43,715 bases of DNA. Source: Tomitella cavernea. GTDB taxonomy: Bacteria > Actinomycetota > Actinomycetes > Mycobacteriales > Mycobacteriaceae. Below, in pieces: positions 8,794 to 17,328 of this stretch; position 1 is the first letter of the stretch; the number at the start of each line of letters is the position of its first letter. The stretch is taken from the NCBI RefSeq assembly GCF_016599145.1, contig NZ_JAENKO010000039.1, positions 1 through 43,715 of the forward strand. The letters are read 5' to 3'. The notes under the pieces were generated by a model. That model had not been told where the DNA came from, ran no database searches, and worked only from the letters and a program-made list of their open reading frames with translations. The position numbers were made by a program, and so were the translations under genes.

Positions 8794-8811
8794 ACGGTTC
8801 CGCGGAACCGT
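8794..8811. terminator. Perfect 18-bp palindrome, likely terminator
   Basis: ACGGTTCCGCGGAACCGT is a perfect palindrome one base after the stop codon of the DHFR-like gene (which ends at 8813 on the minus strand). The position fits a transcription terminator. The same 14-base core, GGTTCCGCGGAACC, is inside the long hairpin at 39487-39528. Confidence 0.6.
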
Positions 8812-8812
8812 C

Positions 8813-9355
8813 TCAGGCCACGTCGAACCGCAGGCAGGCGAATTCGCCGTTGCGGCCCACCTCCGCCAGCCGCAGCTCCAGGTGCCGCGGCAGCAACGGC
8901 GCGCCCGATCCGAGCGTCACGGGCGCGATCTGCACATTGACCTCGTCGAGGAGTCCGGCATCGGCGAACTGTCCGGCCAAGTCCCCGCCGCCGACGATCC
9001 AGATGTCCGCCCCGCCCGCGGCCGTGACCATCTCGGAGTGCACCGCGGTCACGTCGCCCCGGACGAAGCGCAGGTCGGCGTCGGGCAGCGCACCGGGCTC
9101 AGGCGGTTCAGCGGAACCGTGGGTGAAGATCCAGCACGGCACCGCATACGGCCACTGGTCCTGTCCCAGCTGGCCGCGGATCCAGTTGAAGCTGGACGCC
9201 CCCATCGCGACGGCACCGATGCCCGACATGAAATCGCCGTGGTTCATCGGGCCGTCGTCCTCGATGTCCCGGCTGAGCAGCCACGCCAGCGAATGGTCGT
9301 CGGTCGCGATGTACCCGTCCAGGCTCGACGCGGTGTAGTACCGAGTGCGGCTCAT
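8813..9355 (-). CDS. Dihydrofolate reductase-family (RibD C-terminal domain) protein
   Basis: A 180-residue protein of the RibD C-terminal/DHFR-like family. It begins RTRYYTASSLDGYIA and has the WIVGGGDLAGQF nucleotide-binding segment near 117-128 and a VTLGSGAPLLP loop near 145. Members reduce pteridine- or flavin-type substrates with NADPH, but most of the single-domain actinobacterial copies have no assigned reaction. It is not a true FolA, whose active-site sequence differs. Monocistronic, with a palindromic terminator directly after it. Confidence 0.85.
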   Translation of the reverse strand: MSRTRYYTASSLDGYIATDDHSLAWLLSRDIEDDGPMNHGDFMSGIGAVAMGASSFNWIRGQLGQDQWPYAVPCWIFTHGSAEPPEPGALPDADLRFVRGDVTAVHSEMVTAAGGADIWIVGGGDLAGQFADAGLLDEVNVQIAPVTLGSGAPLLPRHLELRLAEVGRNGEFACLRFDVA

Positions 9356-9451
9356 TGCCCTGACCTCCGATCCGTCACGCTGCGGCCGCGGCGGCCGATT
9401 CCACTACTGCATTGTCTACACGCATGGACCGCCGCACAGAGGAGTTGGACG

Positions 9452-9526
9452 ATGATCCGCAAGCCCGAAATGCCCGACTGGCTGATCGCGCTGCTCGTCA
9501 CACTCGGCAGCGTCGTCTACTACTAG
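9452..9526 (+). CDS. Possible 24-residue membrane peptide
   Basis: A short frame begins MIRKPEMPDW, continues as a hydrophobic stretch (LIALLVTLGSVV) and ends in Tyr-Tyr. A ribosome site AGAGGAG at 9438-9444 sits 7 bases before the ATG, better than many in this window. It ends convergently with eis: the two stop codons overlap at CTAG (9523-9526). A charged head plus one short transmembrane segment is the shape of many small bacterial membrane proteins. No homologue is recalled; chance is possible given the size. Confidence 0.4.
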   Translation: MIRKPEMPDWLIALLVTLGSVVYY

Positions 9527-10725
9527 AACATCACGCCCGCGAACGGCGCCCGGGCCGTGGCGAACAGCGCGTCGAGCCGGTCCGCCGCACCCTCGGAGCG
9601 TTCACGCAACCGGCCGGCGTCGCGGAGCTGATGCCACCGGGCGCCGCCCAGATAGGCAGCGCCCAGGTCGGCGACGTCCACCTGCGCGTCCGGTGCGCCG
9701 TCGGCACGCGCGGCGCCGTCCGAGCCGATTCGGTAGCAGCCGGAGTTCTCCGGCAGCAGGCCGTCGTCGATGCGCACCGTCACCGCGGCGCCAGGGTTGT
9801 ACGTGCGGGCGGCGAGCGCGCCGGGGACGTCCACCAGGCGCAGCCACGTCTCGTCGGCCACCCCTGTCACCCGCGCGGCGCGGTGGTCGGTGAGCATCCA
9901 CGGCAGCGGATCGTCCGCGGGCAGCCACGGGAACCGCACGGTGTGCACCAGGTCCAGGCGCAGGAGGTACCCGATCAACGCACGGTAGGCGCCCGGGGTG
10001 CCCGCGTGCAGGTCGGTGACCACGATCGTGCGGTCTCGGCTCGTGAACCACGCCGCCGGGTCCAGCGGCCGATAGCAGACGAAGCCGTCATCCCCGCACA
10101 CCGCGACGTAGTGCGGCGCGGGCTGCGTCCTGGCTCGCCGCCCCTGCCACCACAGCGCGCTGCGGCCGATCGTTCCTGCCCGGCCTGACGGATTACCGTC
10201 GACGATGCGCTGCAACAGTTCCCACGAGCCGTCCGGATCCACCAGGCGCACCGGCGGCGCTTCGGAGCCGGCCGTGGTGCGCAGCTCGGCGTCCCGCAGG
10301 TCCAGCGACACCGTGTGGGTGACGCTGGCGATGCCGTAGCCGTAGCGCCCGTAGATCACCGCCTCCGATGCGCGCAGCGACGCCACCGTCTCGCCGCGTG
10401 TGCGGCAGTCCTCCAGCTGGCGGCGCATGAGAGCCGTGAGCACGCCGCGCCGGGTGTGGGTGGGCAGCACCCCTACATGGGTGACCGCCGCGTGCGCCAC
10501 ACGGGCCCCGCCCGGGACGGTCATCGTGCCCGATGTGGAGTCCGTCGCGCCCACCAGGATCCCGTCCCCGACGTACGCGCCGAACGTGCGGCCCGGCTCA
10601 CGCACCGCCGCGACGTCCTCGTCCGCCGCGGGCGCCGGCAGCCCCACCATGGCCGTATGGAAGACGGCGTCCGATGCCGCGAGTTCGTCTGCTGTGGTGA
10701 GCGTCCTGATCGCCACGCCGGCCAT
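9523..10725 (-). CDS. eis: Eis-family N-acetyltransferase
   Basis: A 400-residue GNAT enzyme of the Enhanced Intracellular Survival type. Features are the acetyl-CoA loop VLPTHTRRGVLTALM near 88-102, the SEAVIYGRYGYGIAS segment with the family's catalytic Tyr, the second GNAT lobe and the sterol-carrier-like C-terminal domain. The chain ends in Phe, as in Mycobacterium tuberculosis Eis, where the C-terminal carboxylate takes part in catalysis. Eis proteins acetylate aminoglycosides at several amines and also protein Lys residues. It starts directly after the FrnE-like DsbA gene stop (10726), making a putA - dsbA - eis run on the minus strand. Orthology to mycobacterial eis is inferred; only family membership is visible. 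Confidence 0.85.
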   Translation of the reverse strand: MAGVAIRTLTTADELAASDAVFHTAMVGLPAPAADEDVAAVREPGRTFGAYVGDGILVGATDSTSGTMTVPGGARVAHAAVTHVGVLPTHTRRGVLTALMRRQLEDCRTRGETVASLRASEAVIYGRYGYGIASVTHTVSLDLRDAELRTTAGSEAPPVRLVDPDGSWELLQRIVDGNPSGRAGTIGRSALWWQGRRARTQPAPHYVAVCGDDGFVCYRPLDPAAWFTSRDRTIVVTDLHAGTPGAYRALIGYLLRLDLVHTVRFPWLPADDPLPWMLTDHRAARVTGVADETWLRLVDVPGALAARTYNPGAAVTVRIDDGLLPENSGCYRIGSDGAARADGAPDAQVDVADLGAAYLGGARWHQLRDAGRLRERSEGAADRLDALFATARAPFAGVMF

Positions 10726-11430
10726 TCAGTCGTCCTCCGTCCCGTCGAACGCCGTCCGCAGCAGCTCCGTGATCACGTCGACGGGCTGGGCGCCCGACAC
10801 GGCGTACTTGCGGTCGGCGATGAAGAACGGCACGCCGGTGATGCCGAACCGCGCGGCGAGCAGCTCGTCCTCGCGGACCGACACCGCCGCAGCGGAATCC
10901 GGATCCGTAAGCCCGGTGCGCACCGCCTCCGCGTCGAGTCCCTGCGCCTCCGCGATCGCCACGAGCGCGTCCACGTCGTCCACGGCCACCCCGTCGGTGA
11001 AGTGCGCACGATACAGCGCCCGCAGCACGCGCCCGCCCTGCACGGTGCCGGCCCCCGCCAGGTGCACCAGCCGGTGCGCGTCGAACGTGTTGGCGGCGAT
11101 GGTGCGGTCGAAGTCCAGGTGCAGACCATCGCCCGCCGCCACCTGGGAAACCTGACCGAACATGTGCTGCACCTGTTCGGCGCTCATGCCCTTCGATTCG
11201 ACGAGCGCGTCCACCTCACGCCGACCCGCCCGCGCCTCTCTATCGGGCGCCAACTCGTAGGCCCGCCAGGTGACGCGTACCCGGTCGCCGCGGTCGAACG
11301 CGTCGAGCGCGGCCGTCAACCGGGTGGCGCCGATGTAGCACCACGGGCACGCCACGTCGGTCCAGACTTCGAGCTCGACGAAGCGATCATCGGCGACGGG
11401 GGTCGTATGGTCGGTCTGCGCAGAGGTCAC
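10726..11430 (-). CDS. DsbA-family oxidoreductase, FrnE-like
   Basis: A 234-residue thioredoxin-fold protein with active-site CPWC (DVACPWCYIG, about residues 27-36), a helical insertion, and the cis-Pro loop GVPFFIADRKYAVSGAQP near 195-212. There is no signal peptide, so it acts in the cytosol. This FrnE branch includes polyketide-type oxidoreductases and 2-hydroxychromene-2-carboxylate isomerase-like enzymes. The start overlaps the putA stop by 4 bases (ATGA) and the stop abuts eis, so the three genes are coupled. Confidence 0.9.
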   Translation of the reverse strand: MTSAQTDHTTPVADDRFVELEVWTDVACPWCYIGATRLTAALDAFDRGDRVRVTWRAYELAPDREARAGRREVDALVESKGMSAEQVQHMFGQVSQVAAGDGLHLDFDRTIAANTFDAHRLVHLAGAGTVQGGRVLRALYRAHFTDGVAVDDVDALVAIAEAQGLDAEAVRTGLTDPDSAAAVSVREDELLAARFGITGVPFFIADRKYAVSGAQPVDVITELLRTAFDGTEDD

Positions 11431-14400
11431 ACCAGTGGCAACGGCGAGCCTGGCCCGCGTGTTCCCGCGTCGAGGGTCCCGAAACGGTGCGCGGTCATGC
11501 TCACCGACTGTTCCCGCAGGAACGGCAGCATCTCCAGCCGGTCCGATCCGGTGACCGGGCGGCTGTGCACGGCGACGGCCGGGTCGCCGTCGAGGGCCCG
11601 CGCCAGCGCCTGCGGATCACCGCCGATGAGCCGGATGCGCGCCGGGCGGCGCCGCGCCACCGCGTCGAGCCACGCGGCGTCGGTCTCGAAACGTCCTGCC
11701 GACACCGTCACGTCTGCTCCGGCCCGGCGCGCCGCCTCCAGCACCCGGTCGAGGCAACGCTCCGGCGCCCCCTCCGCCAGGCGAACATGGACCGGCACGG
11801 GCAGATAGCGCAGCACATTGCGTTCGCAGGCCAGGCCGGAAACGTCGCCGCCGGCCGCCCGCCACCGGCCGGCGCCGGGGGCGCGCTCCCAATCCCCCAG
11901 CGCCTGCAGATAGTTCGGGCCGCCGGTCTTGCAACCCGGCCCGACGGTCGAGCTCTTCCACCCGCCGAACGGCTGCCGCCGCACGATCGCCCCGGTGATG
12001 CCCCGGTTGACGTACAGGTTGCCCGCCTGCGCGCTGCCCAGCCATTGCGCGATCTCGCCGCGGTCCAGCGAATGCAGGCCGGCAGTGAGCCCGTAGTCGA
12101 CGCCGTTCTGGATACGGACGGCCGCGTCCAGCGTGGGCGTCGTCATCACCGCGAGCACCGGGCCGAAGAACTCGACGCGGTGCGCTGTCGACCCGGGCAG
12201 CACGCCCTCCTTGACGCCCGGGCTCCACAGCCTGCCCTCCTCGTCGAGCCTGCGGGGGCGCACCAGCCATGTCTCGCCGGCGTCCAGTGTCGTCAGGGCG
12301 TCCAGCAGCTTGCCACCGGCGGGCGTGATCAGCGGCCCCACCTGCGTCTCCGGCCCCTCGGGAGGGCCCACGCGCAGCGACTGGACCGCGTCGACCAGCT
12401 GCGCGCGGAAGCGGCGCGACCGCGCCGCCGCGCCGACCAGGATCACGATCGACGCCGCCGAACACTTCTGGCCGGCATGCGAGAACGCCGAGTGGACGAC
12501 GTCACGCACGGCCAGGTCCATGTCGGCCGACGGCGTGACGACGATGGCGTTCTTGCCGCTCGTCTCCGCCAGCAGCGGCAGGTCCGGGCGCAGCTTCCGC
12601 AGCAGCGCCGCCGTCTCGTAGGCGCCGGTGAGGATCACCCGGCGCACGCGCGGGTCCGTCACCAGCAAGGGTCCCAGCGTGTCCTCGTCGACGTGCACCA
12701 CCTGGAGCACGTCCCGCGGGATCCCCGCATCCCGCACCGCTGCGGCGAGCACCTCCCCGCAGCGGGGCGTCTGCGGGGCAGGCTTGAGAATCACCGCCGA
12801 ACCGGCCGCCAGGGCCGCCAGCGCGCCGCCGGCGGGGATCGCGACGGGGAAGTTCCACGGCGGCGCCACCACCGTCAGCGGCACCGGGTGAAACCGCGCC
12901 CCCGGCGTTGCGTCGAGCTCGTCGCACCGGTCGGCGTAGTAGCGCGCGAAGTCGACCGCCTCCGACACCTCCGGGTCGGCCTCGGCCGGGGTCTTGCCCG
13001 CCTCCGCCGCCATCACCTCGATGAGCCGGGCGCGTGCGGCCTCGAGCGCGTCGGCTGCCCCGCGGAGCAGCGCGGCGCGTTCGGCCGCCGGACGCCCACC
13101 CCATGCGCGCCCGGCGCCCTCGCCGGCTTCGAGCAGCGCGTCGAGGGCCTCCGAGTCGGAAACCGTGTGTTCGGCGACGCCGCGCACCCCGAGGTCGGAC
13201 GTCGGTACGCGCGCGAGGATCCCGCGCATCCACCGGCGGTTGGCGGCGATCGCCGGGTCCGTGTCCGGCGCGTTGGCGAACCCGGCCGGCGCTTCCGGCG
13301 CGCGCCCCGACTCGCGGTCCTGCGTGCGCCGCGTGTGCGGCACGGGGTCGGCCGCCGCCGCCAGCGAGGCGAGGAACCTGTCGCGTTCGCGGGCGAACAC
13401 CGCGTCGTCCGTCAGGCGGCCGACAGACGGCATGATGTTGTCCGGGCTCGCACCCTCCTCCAGCCGGCGCACCAGGTAGGAGATCGCCACGTCGAACTCC
13501 CCCGGATGCACCACCGGCATGTACAGCAGCAGTCGGCCTATGTCCCGACGCACCGCCTGGGCCTGTCCGGGGGCCATGCCCAGCAGCATTTCGACGTCCA
13601 CCGCGCCGCGCACGCCGCGCTCCCCCGCCAGCAGCCAGGCGTGCGCGACGTCGAACAGGTTGTGCCCGGCCACGCCGACGCGCACCGCGTCCGCATGCTC
13701 GGGCCGCAGCGCGTCGTCGAGCAGCCGCTTGTAGTGCGCGTCGGTCTCCAGTTTGGTCCGCCAGGGCGCCTGCGGCCACCCGCGCAGCTCTGCCTCGACC
13801 TTCTCCATCGCCAGGTTCGCGCCCTTGACCAGGCGCACCTTCACCGGCGCGCCGCCGGCCGACCGCCGCCGCGCCGCCCATTCGTGGATGCGGGCCAAGG
13901 CGTCCCGCGAGTCCGGGAGGTAGGCCTGCAGCGCGATCCCCGCCTCGAGGCCGGACAGTCGCGGATCGTCCAGCAGCCGGGTGAACACCGCGACGGTGAG
14001 GTCCAGGTCCCGGTACCCCTCCATGTCGAGGTTGATGAACTTGCGTGCCGGCGACCGCCCCGCCTGCAGGAACAGCGGTGTCAGCCGGTCGACGACGGTG
14101 CCGACCTCCTCGTCGAACGCCCACGGTGCATGCGGCGCGACGGCGGCGGACACCTTCACCGAGACGTAGTCGACGTCGCCCCGTGCGAGCAGCCTGGCGA
14201 TGCCCGCCCGCCGCCGGTCCGCCTCGCGCGCGCCGAGCACTTCCTCGCCGAGCAGGTTGAGGTTCAGGTCGAAACCGCTGCGGCGGATCCGCGCGATCTC
14301 CGGGCCCAGCCGCCGGTCCGTCGCATCGACGACGAGATGCGCCACCATCGCACGCAGCACGCGCCGGACCACCGGAACCGCCAAGCGCGGCATCCCCGGT

Positions 14401-14666
14401 CCGAGGCGACCGCCCAGCCGCGTGGCGGCGCGCAACCGCATCGGCAGGAACGCGGGCGGGCGGCGCGCGAGACCGGCGAACGCGTGCGCCGCGGTGGCCT
14501 CGTCCTCGGGCCGGATCACCTCATCGATGAAGCGGACCGCGTACCGCAGCCCGTCGGTGTCCGCCAGCATGGCGGCGAGCCGGGCGGCCGCGGGGTCCGG
14601 GCGGGCGCGCGCAGCCTCCTCCGCCCAGCGCCGGGCCAGTCCGATCGTCTCGTCCGCGTGCGTCAT
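11427..14666 (-). CDS. putA: Bifunctional proline dehydrogenase / glutamate-semialdehyde dehydrogenase
   Basis: A 1079-residue PutA-type enzyme that oxidises proline to glutamate in two steps. Residues 1 to about 430 form the FAD-dependent proline dehydrogenase barrel (RLVKGANLAMEK, GHNLFDVAHAW, EMLLGMAPGQAQAV). Residues about 480-950 form the NAD-dependent aldehyde dehydrogenase (PWNFPVAIP, LAETSGKNAIVV, catalytic Cys in AGQKCSAASI). A further 130 residues give the family's C-terminal domain. The N-terminal ribbon-helix-helix DNA-binding domain of enteric PutA is absent, so it is not its own repressor. It leads the operon with the DsbA-like and eis genes. Confidence 0.93.
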   Translation of the reverse strand: MTHADETIGLARRWAEEAARARPDPAAARLAAMLADTDGLRYAVRFIDEVIRPEDEATAAHAFAGLARRPPAFLPMRLRAATRLGGRLGPGMPRLAVPVVRRVLRAMVAHLVVDATDRRLGPEIARIRRSGFDLNLNLLGEEVLGAREADRRRAGIARLLARGDVDYVSVKVSAAVAPHAPWAFDEEVGTVVDRLTPLFLQAGRSPARKFINLDMEGYRDLDLTVAVFTRLLDDPRLSGLEAGIALQAYLPDSRDALARIHEWAARRRSAGGAPVKVRLVKGANLAMEKVEAELRGWPQAPWRTKLETDAHYKRLLDDALRPEHADAVRVGVAGHNLFDVAHAWLLAGERGVRGAVDVEMLLGMAPGQAQAVRRDIGRLLLYMPVVHPGEFDVAISYLVRRLEEGASPDNIMPSVGRLTDDAVFARERDRFLASLAAAADPVPHTRRTQDRESGRAPEAPAGFANAPDTDPAIAANRRWMRGILARVPTSDLGVRGVAEHTVSDSEALDALLEAGEGAGRAWGGRPAAERAALLRGAADALEAARARLIEVMAAEAGKTPAEADPEVSEAVDFARYYADRCDELDATPGARFHPVPLTVVAPPWNFPVAIPAGGALAALAAGSAVILKPAPQTPRCGEVLAAAVRDAGIPRDVLQVVHVDEDTLGPLLVTDPRVRRVILTGAYETAALLRKLRPDLPLLAETSGKNAIVVTPSADMDLAVRDVVHSAFSHAGQKCSAASIVILVGAAARSRRFRAQLVDAVQSLRVGPPEGPETQVGPLITPAGGKLLDALTTLDAGETWLVRPRRLDEEGRLWSPGVKEGVLPGSTAHRVEFFGPVLAVMTTPTLDAAVRIQNGVDYGLTAGLHSLDRGEIAQWLGSAQAGNLYVNRGITGAIVRRQPFGGWKSSTVGPGCKTGGPNYLQALGDWERAPGAGRWRAAGGDVSGLACERNVLRYLPVPVHVRLAEGAPERCLDRVLEAARRAGADVTVSAGRFETDAAWLDAVARRRPARIRLIGGDPQALARALDGDPAVAVHSRPVTGSDRLEMLPFLREQSVSMTAHRFGTLDAGTRGPGSPLPLV

Positions 14667-14772
14667 ACGCCGCTCCCTCAGCCGTCACCCCCAGTATGGA
14701 CGTGCAGCGGAGTGTCCGCCCCGTAGAACAACCCCTTGGTTCGGCGGTAGCGCACAGCAAGACTCCGAAGGC

Positions 14773-15761
14773 ATGCCCCCGAGTCCGATCCGCACACCCC
14801 TGCTCTTCACCCTGGGCGCGAGGTCGGCCGTCGGGCCGCTGGCCACCGACATGTACCTGCCGTCCCTGCCGCAGGTGGCGGACGAGCTCGGCGTATCGGC
14901 GGCGACGATCCAGCTCACTCATGGTGGGGTTGGCGTTCGGGCAGCTGATGGTGGGGCCGCTGTCGGACGGGCTCGGCCGCGGTCCTCGTCGCCGCGCGCC
15001 TGGTGCAGGGCGTGTCCAGCGGCGTCGGGATGGTCGTTGCCCGCGCCGTCGTCTCCGACCTCGCCGAGGGCAGGCAGGCGGCGCGCACCTACAGCCTGCT
15101 GACGGTGATCGTCGCGGTCGCCCCGATCCTCGCCCCGCCGATCGGCGTCGCCGTCGCGGTGCTCACCACCCGGGTCTACGTCTGCTACACCGTGGCGTTC
15201 GCCATGACCTACGGGGCGCTGTTCGGGTACATCTCGGCGTCGTCGTTCGTGGTGCAGGAGTCCATGGGGTATTCGTCGACGGTCTACGCGGTGGTGTTCG
15301 CCTGCAACGCCGTGCGGTTGACGGCGGCCAACGCGGCGAACTCGCGCCTGGTCGGCCGGTTCCACCCGCGCGCGCTGCTCACCGCGGGCATCGGGGCGAC
15401 GTGCGCCGCGTCGGCGCTCCTGACGGTGATCGCGGCGGTCGGCCGCGACGCCCACTGGCCGCTGCTGGCCGCCATGTTCCTGCTCGCGTGCTCGACCGGG
15501 TTCGTCTTCGGCAATGCGACAGCGCTGGCGCTGGACCGGGTGCGTGACCGCGCCGGCACCGGATCGGCCGTGCTGGGGGCGCTGCAGTTCGCCGTCGGCG
15601 CCGTCGTCTCGCCGCTCGTCGGGCTCGGCGGCGGGCCGATGCCGATGGCGCTGACGGTGCTGGGCTGCGCGGTGATCGCGGCGGCGTTCCTCGCGGCCGG
15701 CGGGCCCGCCCGGCGCGGCGTTACCGCAGCGACGCGATCCGCTCGCGCAGCAGAGCGGTGA
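14773..15761 (+). pseudogene. Decayed Bcr/CflA-type drug efflux transporter (MFS)
   Basis: The first transmembrane segment and signature (TLGARSAVGPLATDMYLPSLP) are read from 14773 to about 14925. The frame then changes to read VGLAFGQLMVGPLSDGLGR. From about 14985 a third frame reads AVLVAARLVQGVSSGVGMV and runs to 15761 through six or so hydrophobic segments. TM3 and part of its loop are missing at the second junction. A further in-frame gap occurs after PILAPPIG, where TM6 and the central loop of a normal protein of about 400 residues are missing. Two frame changes and two internal deletions make a functional transporter very unlikely. Its 3' end runs over the hipA stop. Confidence 0.82.
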
Positions 15762-16971
15762 GCAGGTCTGTCCGGCGCTGGTCGAAGCCGATCCGTCCGC
15801 AGAGCTCCGGCCACGGTTCCGCCGACACTGCGAGTCGGTCGAGCATGCGCTCTGTCGCCTTCCGCCTGATTCCCAGGCGTTCCCCCGCGACGACGAAGTC
15901 GGCCCGACGCAGCTTGTTCGCCCGCCCCTGCAGCGGCAAAGCCATCGGATCGCGCCAGCCCAGGTACGGCTGCGTGCACACCAGGTCGTACGCGGGCGTG
16001 GGGCGCCAGATCCCGTCCGGCGCGTGGATCGAGAGGTTCTTGCCGTGCAGGTCCCCGTTCCCGATCAACCACGAGAATGCGAACTGGCGCAGCAGGTCCA
16101 GTGCAGCCGCAGCGTGCGACCCGCCGCCGAGGGCGCACGTCGCGGCCAGCCGCGCGATCGCTTCGTCCCCCTGCATCCGGTACTTGGACGACGGGTAGAC
16201 CCCCGAAACCTGGCAGGCGTCCTCCTGCGGGATGCGTTCGCCGCCGCGCCGGTCGAAACGCTCGACCAGGACAGCGCTGCGCCCGTCACGGTCATGGATT
16301 AGCCGTGTGCGCGGCACTGCCAGCCCGCAGTCCGCGGCCATCGCCATGAAGAAGTGCTCGTTCTCGGCAAGCCTCGGATACCCCGCGGGCGGCGTGAGTT
16401 TGAGGATCGCGGTGCCGGAGGTCGTCTGCGCCGGAACCGACCACATCGCGCTGCTCACCTTCGGCTGCACGCCGGCCAGTGCAACCGGATCGTTCTCGAC
16501 GGCGCCCGTAAGAAGGTCGAAGACTGCGCGGAAGTCCGTATCACGCTTGGGATCGAACATGGGCGGGCGCTGCGGCGGACGCGTGCCCGCCGGTACTACG
16601 CGTACGTCGCCCACCGTGTCCGCACCGACAGCCAGCAGAAGCGTGAAGTGGTCGTCCGGTGACGTCTTGGTCGACGACGTGACCACGCCCAGGCGCACGC
16701 CTTCCGGCAACAGACCTGCGAAGAACGGGGGCACAGCGCCCGCGGAGGCGACGACGGGAGCAGGGTGGTCGGCGGGAAGCGTCCACGCCACAGAGGCGGA
16801 ACGCACCGCCGCGGCACCGAGCAGTTCCGGCGACGCGCCCAACGCCAGGTAATCGAAGACGACATCATCGCCGTCGCGATGCAATGTCGCCACTGCGGAA
16901 TCGCCCGCATACACGTCCGCACTGTCGACGTGCCGCAACGCGGCGGCCGGAATCGCGGCGCTGCTCATCAC
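15721..16971 (-). CDS. hipA: HipA-family kinase toxin
   Basis: A 416-residue HipA-type Ser/Thr kinase. The N-terminal subdomain is followed by the P-loop-like ALAGVQPKVS motif near 165-175, the catalytic loop NGDLHGKN near 305 and the metal-binding YDL near 327. In Escherichia coli HipA the residue just before V-A-G-A-Q-E-K is the autophosphorylated Ser150. At the matching place this protein has Ala, although Ser residues follow the motif. The kinase core residues are kept, so target phosphorylation may remain. The start overlaps the hipB stop by 4 bases (ATGA), a standard hipBA operon. Confidence 0.9.
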   Translation of the reverse strand: MMSSAAIPAAALRHVDSADVYAGDSAVATLHRDGDDVVFDYLALGASPELLGAAAVRSASVAWTLPADHPAPVVASAGAVPPFFAGLLPEGVRLGVVTSSTKTSPDDHFTLLLAVGADTVGDVRVVPAGTRPPQRPPMFDPKRDTDFRAVFDLLTGAVENDPVALAGVQPKVSSAMWSVPAQTTSGTAILKLTPPAGYPRLAENEHFFMAMAADCGLAVPRTRLIHDRDGRSAVLVERFDRRGGERIPQEDACQVSGVYPSSKYRMQGDEAIARLAATCALGGGSHAAAALDLLRQFAFSWLIGNGDLHGKNLSIHAPDGIWRPTPAYDLVCTQPYLGWRDPMALPLQGRANKLRRADFVVAGERLGIRRKATERMLDRLAVSAEPWPELCGRIGFDQRRTDLLTALLRERIASLR

Positions 16972-17222
16972 CGCCTCGTGGTCCCTGCGGGAAGCATCGT
17001 CAGCCCGAGCACCTGCGCCACCTCCACCACGGTTGCGAACTTGACCGTGCCGAGCCCGTACTCGATCGACTGCACACCGGACCGCGACACCCCTGCCAGG
17101 TCCGCGAGCGTCTGCTGGGTGAGGCCGACGATGCGGCGACGGGCGGCGAACTCCTCACCGATGCGTCGCATCTCAGGCACTGCGGCGCTCCGACACGGTC
17201 TGCTGACGCGCGGTCCAGCCAT
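16968..17222 (-). CDS. hipB: HipB-family XRE antitoxin and repressor
   Basis: An 84-residue helix-turn-helix protein: FAARRRIVGLTQQTLADLAGVSRSGVQSIEYG forms the XRE domain, with the recognition helix near residues 45-55. It is expected to bind HipA and repress the operon. The AGGAAG ribosome site lies about 4 bases before the ATG, and one of two TATGC-N12-GCATA operators starts 9 bases upstream. The C-terminal LTMLPAGTTRR tail is short and could be the HipA-binding or degradation tail. Confidence 0.9.
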   Translation of the reverse strand: MAGPRVSRPCRSAAVPEMRRIGEEFAARRRIVGLTQQTLADLAGVSRSGVQSIEYGLGTVKFATVVEVAQVLGLTMLPAGTTRR

Positions 17223-17230
17223 CGTCTTCC

Positions 17231-17252
17231 TATGCTCGGGAACTCAAGCATA
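17231..17252. promoter_or_regulatory. hipBA operator O1 (TATGC-N12-GCATA)
   Basis: A 22-bp inverted repeat with 5-bp arms TATGC and GCATA spaced 12 bases, ending 9 bases before the hipB start. The promoter-side arm read on the minus strand (TATGCT) could also serve as a -10 box. It matches the E. coli HipB operator design (TATCC-N8-GGATA) with different arms and spacing. Confidence 0.7.
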
Positions 17253-17291
17253 ACTGATGCCGCACGCGACGCGTGGACGAAAGGACCTCCC

Positions 17292-17313
17292 TATGCTCAC
17301 GCTTCCAGGCATA
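17292..17313. promoter_or_regulatory. hipBA operator O2 (TATGC-N12-GCATA)
   Basis: A second inverted repeat with the same arms and exactly the same 12-base spacing as O1. The centre-to-centre distance is 61 bases, close to six helical turns. It lies between the LpqN-like gene stop (17329) and O1. Two sites on one helical face fit cooperative binding by a HipB or HipBA complex. Confidence 0.7.
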
Positions 17314-17328
17314 GCGACGCGTACGGGG

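Noticed and set aside
6967-8940. A 657-residue plus-strand frame across the DnaB-N and HNH genes
   Set aside because: Low-complexity Arg/Gly/Val composition, no motif; the minus strand carries clear DUF222 and HNH motifs.
11487-14726. An open frame as long as putA on the opposite strand
   Set aside because: It mirrors the putA codons; the predicted protein is Arg/His/Gln-rich with no recognisable domain. This is a GC-bias shadow, as are the long antisense frames over the CocE-type hydrolase, aldehyde dehydrogenase, BVMO, kstD and fadD genes.
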